Made by a program: the position numbers and the translations under genes. This document shows positions 60,180 through 64,000 of a stretch of DNA of 64,000 bases, piece after piece (positions within the stretch are counted from its first letter, which is position 1; each line of letters opens with the position of its first letter). The stretch spans positions 2,934,396 to 2,998,395 of the forward strand of contig JAQFVV010012544.1 in assembly GCA_028023455.1 (NCBI GenBank), written 5' to 3'. The stretch is from Epiperipatus broadwayi. Taxonomy: Eukaryota > Onychophora > Udeonychophora > Euonychophora > Peripatidae. The notes below the pieces were generated by a model. That model made no database searches, was not told the origin of the DNA, and was given only the letters and a program-made list of their open reading frames with translations.

Positions 60180-63100
60180 TATATATATATATAATTGATA
60201 GCAAATCTTCAAAGGTTAAAGGACAAGTTTTAATTGTCTCCACCTTCCAATTCACAAGATTTTTTCTGACTTTTTGTAGATAGACTTTAGCTATTATGTA
60301 ACCAGGCAAACAATCAATTAAAAACTAATCTGGTTATATCATAAATGATATGTATCTACAAAAATACATGGAAAGTATCCTGTTAAAGGTTTCAGTATTT
60401 ATATCCTGTAAATTTGTGAAAATCTTTCAATTATTACTTACATAATATAAAGCAAAGATCAAAGCATTTAATCTTTTTTTAAACTAATTTTAACAAGAAA
60501 GGGAAATTGAATCACCATATATATATATTAATAAAATCTGGGTGCTCAACATTTAATTGCTCAAAGTGTTTTTGCTATTTTTAAAATGCTTATCGAACAT
60601 TGCTATGTATATAGTATTTAAAAAAAGTTTATATCGGGAACAGTTATTTTAAATATAAAATAAATGAACATCCTAAAATACAATTAATAGCATCAAACTT
60701 CTTATATGTTTAGATATATGTATAGTAAATACATATACTGTAATAGAAAGGTGAGAGGGTTGTGATAGTGGTCCATAAATTGTCTTTCTCTCTCTCTCTC
60801 TCTCTTAATTAGAATTAGCTTTCAATGCCTTAAATTATGAAATCATTTTTACATAGCTGAGTGAGAAGATGTATATGTTCATATAGAGCAGCAATTAAAA
60901 TTATAAAGAAATATATTTTGCTAAATCTCCACTAGATTTTTTACCAAATATGTATTAGAAATTTTTATAATTAAGCTATTATCTGTACTTTAAATATTTA
61001 TAAATAATACAGTTTTACTTTCTAGTGGAGATATTATTAAAGTCATCTATGCTGCATTTATATCTTACTCTTTAACAAACTAAAACAATGCACATCCATG
61101 GCAACTCATACATTAAATGACTATGAATTAATAGAGTTCCTATATAAATAGACAATGAAAGTTAAGCATATGTTTGTTATACATTACTAGAATAATGAAT
61201 ATCAGACGCACATACTATCTAAACCAAATTTATTCATCTCTTGAACTCCAAAGATATTTTCTATTAATTTTGGATCATTCAAATAATTCATGGTTGTGAT
61301 CATGGGAAATATTAATCAAGATAAAACTTAAGAATGAATTAATAATGGTTATTAAATAAGTTCAAGGTCCATGGTTCATGGCCCAGCTCTGTCACTTCCA
61401 GTGAAGAAATTTCTTCTGAGCATCCAAAGATCAAACCATTTGATTGGTTTTTATATTAAGTTGAACAACAACAGATTTAGTGTCACAACAATACAAATAA
61501 AGTTTATATAATTAAAGTAATAATTAAAAAAGAAGTAAATAATAAGTTGCTTTTACCTCTTTAATTTTGCAATTTTATAATGATTTTAAAAACAAAGCTT
61601 CTGAAAAGAATATAATAACTGATAATTTGCATTCATTCTTCATATATGGTAAAAGATCTTATACAATATATGTCATGAGGATAAAATCAATGCAACATGC
61701 AATACCAAACAAAATGTTTACCCTCATTTCTTATGCACTTACTTGCATTCACTTGTTCAAAGCTTAGTGTGTAGAATACTATGGAAATATGAGCACATAC
61801 CCTGGTCCTAGCAAACTAAAACTAACTTTGGATCATCTAGTATTAAGCCAACACTGATATTCTGCCATGACTAAAAAATTTATGTTTGAGCTTTTCTTTT
61901 TACCACCACTGCATCTCATAATATGCTGAATATAAATGTAATAAAATATCTTTTTATAAGATCATAGTGATCATAGAAATGGGGCTAATAATGAGATTAT
62001 AACCTCACTCTGCCAATCATTTCTCTGAATAGAAGTCCTTTTTATCCAAAGATAATATGTAACTCTTAAAAGCCTCTTAACACAATACCCTTTTTATCTA
62101 AATGTCTTACATATGCAATAACAGTGTATCATATGTCAAAACAGATCTTTATCAATAGAATGAATAATTACAAAGCCAGGTATAAATCTACTACTACTTT
62201 TGGAATAACATACATAAATACCATAAATGCCTCTATCCTTACATATTTAGGTGATAATGTTTACCATTCACTCACTATATCCAAAGGAAGCACCCATTTT
62301 CTATGCAAAAAATTATATATAAGATGTGATAAGAAATACATAACATTTTGTCTGCAATGACAGTTTTTTTAATTTTATTATAATTGTACATTTTTAATTT
62401 GTTTCATTATAAAATATTATGTAATCATACTTTCACAATGAAACAAAATTAATTGGATTGGCTTTGTTTTCATTTTCCAATATACCATAATGATATATAT
62501 ATGATCACTAAAAAACCAGTCAATACTTAGATAATTCCAATATCAATAACAATCAACAATTTCCAAACTGTTGGCAAGGCAACCATCTTTTAATATATAT
62601 TGCAACAGGGCAGGTATAAGCAAACCCTGTTGTGATAATTAGACAAATACGTGTTCGTATACTTAACGCATTATTAAAAAATATATATATCTTATTACTA
62701 ACATATTATTAAAAATACATTACTTTACTAACAAAACTAATATTTACAAGTTGATGTACAATCAATGGTCATTTGCATGGTCGTATTGAATTGATTTAGT
62801 TATTTTAATTAAAAAGAACTCATAAAAGAGGTATGGGGGGTTATACACTTTCTCTGATTTTTGTTCTCTTTCTTTTGCCAAACCCAGCTATACACATTGC
62901 TATGTATATGTGTGAGTGCGTTTTTGAACCATTAAAAATGAAAATTCACAAAATAAATAATAATAAAAACATTTTGTTTGTTAAACTTTTTAAATATATA
63001 CATATTAAGTCAACAAAAGAAGTATAAAGGTCAAGATGGAAGACAGTGATTTTGCAGAACAATGGAAGTAATTATTATAAAAATCTTGGAATGTCTAATT

Positions 63101-63335
63101 CTAATTAAATATTAATTGGAAAGAAATAGGTGTAAAAAGCTTTTGTGGTGCATTCCAACAAAGGCATATGGAATGTGATTGGAAATATAATTGAAAATGA
63201 AAGAAAAGAAAGATAAATTTGATAATTAAAAAAAAAAGAATTAAGGTTTAGTATAAGTTTGGACGGAGAAGAAGGCAGATGTTAGACTGATATACAGAAA
63301 TAAAAATTCAAAAATCAGATTATATATTGATAAAA
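60180..63335. other. Intergenic stretch, little recognised
   Basis: A TC microsatellite (60785-60807) and an 8-bp perfect hairpin (CAACAGGG/CCCTGTTG, about 62604-62633) are present. A short frame at 63036 (ATGGAAGACAGTGATTTTGC, MEDSDFAEQW before a GTAATT) could be a tiny first exon but has no support. Open frames at 61567, 62124 and 62833 carry no motifs. Confidence 0.4.
60785..60807. repeat. TC microsatellite
   Basis: Eleven or so CT units in a row. Confidence 0.9.
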
Positions 63336-63400
63336 TATGGTCAGGCTGGGGTAGAAGCTTCAACGTGCGAGGTGTTCGAATCCTTCCCCCAAATGTATAG
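63336..63400 (+). repeat. tRNA-derived SINE-like head
   Basis: TGGTCAGGCTGGGGTAGAAG is followed by GGTGTTCGAATCC, an exact B-box form; the A box is weaker. It lies just upstream of the possible first exon at 63499, in a GC-richer stretch. Confidence 0.3.
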
Positions 63401-63498
63401 CAGCTGCCAATATCGGAGAAGGGACGTCAAATCCGGAGAATTCGCCTCAATAAGCAACAATGTTGAATCGCCACAAGAGGAAGAAAATAAATAAATAA

Positions 63499-63615
63499 AT
63501 GGACTTTAGCCATGGAACCCGAACTTCAAAAAAAAAACAAAGTTCGTTCACCGACAAAGGACCGGAGATTCCTTTTTCACCAGGTGAATTCGATCAATTC
63601 CCTGGAGAAACGCAG
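63499..63615 (+). CDS. Possible first coding exon of an unrecognised gene at the right edge
   Basis: The ATG at 63499 opens a 39-codon frame, MDFSHGTRTSKKKQSSFTDK, then GPEIPFSPGEFDQFPGETQ, up to a donor CAG|GTATTA in phase 0. Composition is far more balanced than the surroundings and reads like a hydrophilic N-terminus. I do not recognise the family. Alternatively the ATG at 63512, in another frame, gives 54 codons that run into the intron-like sequence. The last part of the exon, with its donor and 110 bp of intron, is repeated downstream. Confidence 0.35.
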
Positions 63616-64000
63616 GTATTATTTTTCCTATTTGCATATATATGTCACTGTTAGTAAGCTTACTCCACGAAATTGAGAAAAACTGTTATTTGACACAATT
63701 GCGAATTTAAAATTTCCTTTCTCACCAGGTGAATTCGATCAGGTGAATTCGATCAATTCCCTGGAGAAACGCAGGTATTATTTTTCCTATTTGCATATAT
63801 ATGTCACTGTTAGTAAGCTTACTCCATGAAATTGAGAAAAACTGTTATTTGACACAATTGCGAATTTAAAATTTCCTTTTTCACCAGGTGAATTCGATCA
63901 ATTACCCGGGGAAACACAGGTATTAATTTTTCCTTTTTGCATATATATGTCACTGTTAGTAAGCTTACTCCATGAAATTGAGAAAACTGTTATTTCACAC
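63571..64000 (+). repeat. Tandem repeat of an exon end plus intron, 145-bp unit, nearly three copies to the window end
   Basis: GTGAATTCGATCAA followed by TTCCCTGGAGAAACGCAG (TTACCCGGGGAAACACAG in the last copy) recurs at 63584, 63743 and 63888. Each is preceded by CCTTTTTCACCAG and followed by GTATTATTTTTCC, a TATGTCACTGTTAGTAAGCT block and TTTGACACAATTGCG. Copy 2 has an extra 14-bp duplication (GTGAATTCGATCAG at 63729). The array continues beyond 64000. Confidence 0.9.

Noticed and set aside
63571-64000. CRISPR-like array
   Set aside because: The 'spacers' are themselves repeated and unit length is 145 bp; it is a tandem repeat in a eukaryotic genome.

Overview
The window is a piece of an AT-rich animal genome, roughly three-quarters A+T by eye. 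It has long introns with GT..AG borders and a dense load of retroelement remains. It is clearly not bacterial: the one well-supported host gene is split into at least six coding exons. The exon wording (HRNLVYLASIAD and neighbours) reads like an invertebrate, possibly arthropod, copy of SS18, but I cannot name the species.

Host genes. An SS18 (SYT/SSXT) homologue runs left to right from 7760 to 25443. It has an N-terminal SNH domain on two small exons, then Q/S/N/P/G/Y-rich exons ending in a tyrosine-rich QPGY-type tail. Its first exon (the usual 20-odd residues before MLDEN) is not visible and probably lies left of the window or is too diverged to recognise. Two other possible gene starts are weaker: a minus-strand exon at the left edge (66-167), and a plus-strand first exon at the right edge (63499-63615), whose 3' end and following intron are repeated about three times up to the window end.

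Layout. 1-2000: the left-edge exon and a 1.8-kb element with inverted ends and internal tandem repeats. 2900-5560: decayed gag-like minus-strand sequence. 5940-7560: a Penelope-like (PLE) fragment carrying a nested LINE 3' end. 7760-25960: SS18, with a wrecked Ty3/gypsy element in its 8.3-kb intron. 26000-34600: a small repeated element, a 1.4-kb segment present twice in direct orientation, and a decayed RTE-like LINE. 34600-43000: SINE-like heads, a head-to-head PLE pair, more of the small elements, and a minus-strand LINE RT scrap. 43600-47050: an LTR-like promoter block. 48300-53660: a second head-to-head PLE pair with RT and GIY-YIG domains. 55500-60200: an LTR element with about 2-kb LTRs, a clear primer-binding site and almost no interior. 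60200-63300: little recognisable.

The most interesting system is a family of four short non-coding elements (near 26020, 39480, 42500 and 48300). They share termini, are flanked by direct repeats of about 9-15 bp and carry long internal inverted repeats. One of them contains a sequence that folds as a minimal hammerhead ribozyme: six-pair stem I, CUGACGA, short stem II, GAAA, one-pair stem III, UC cleavage site. This makes the family look like a retrozyme or a PLE-mobilised non-autonomous element. Nothing could be searched or folded by computer here, so the assignments rest on reading motifs and aligning copies by eye.
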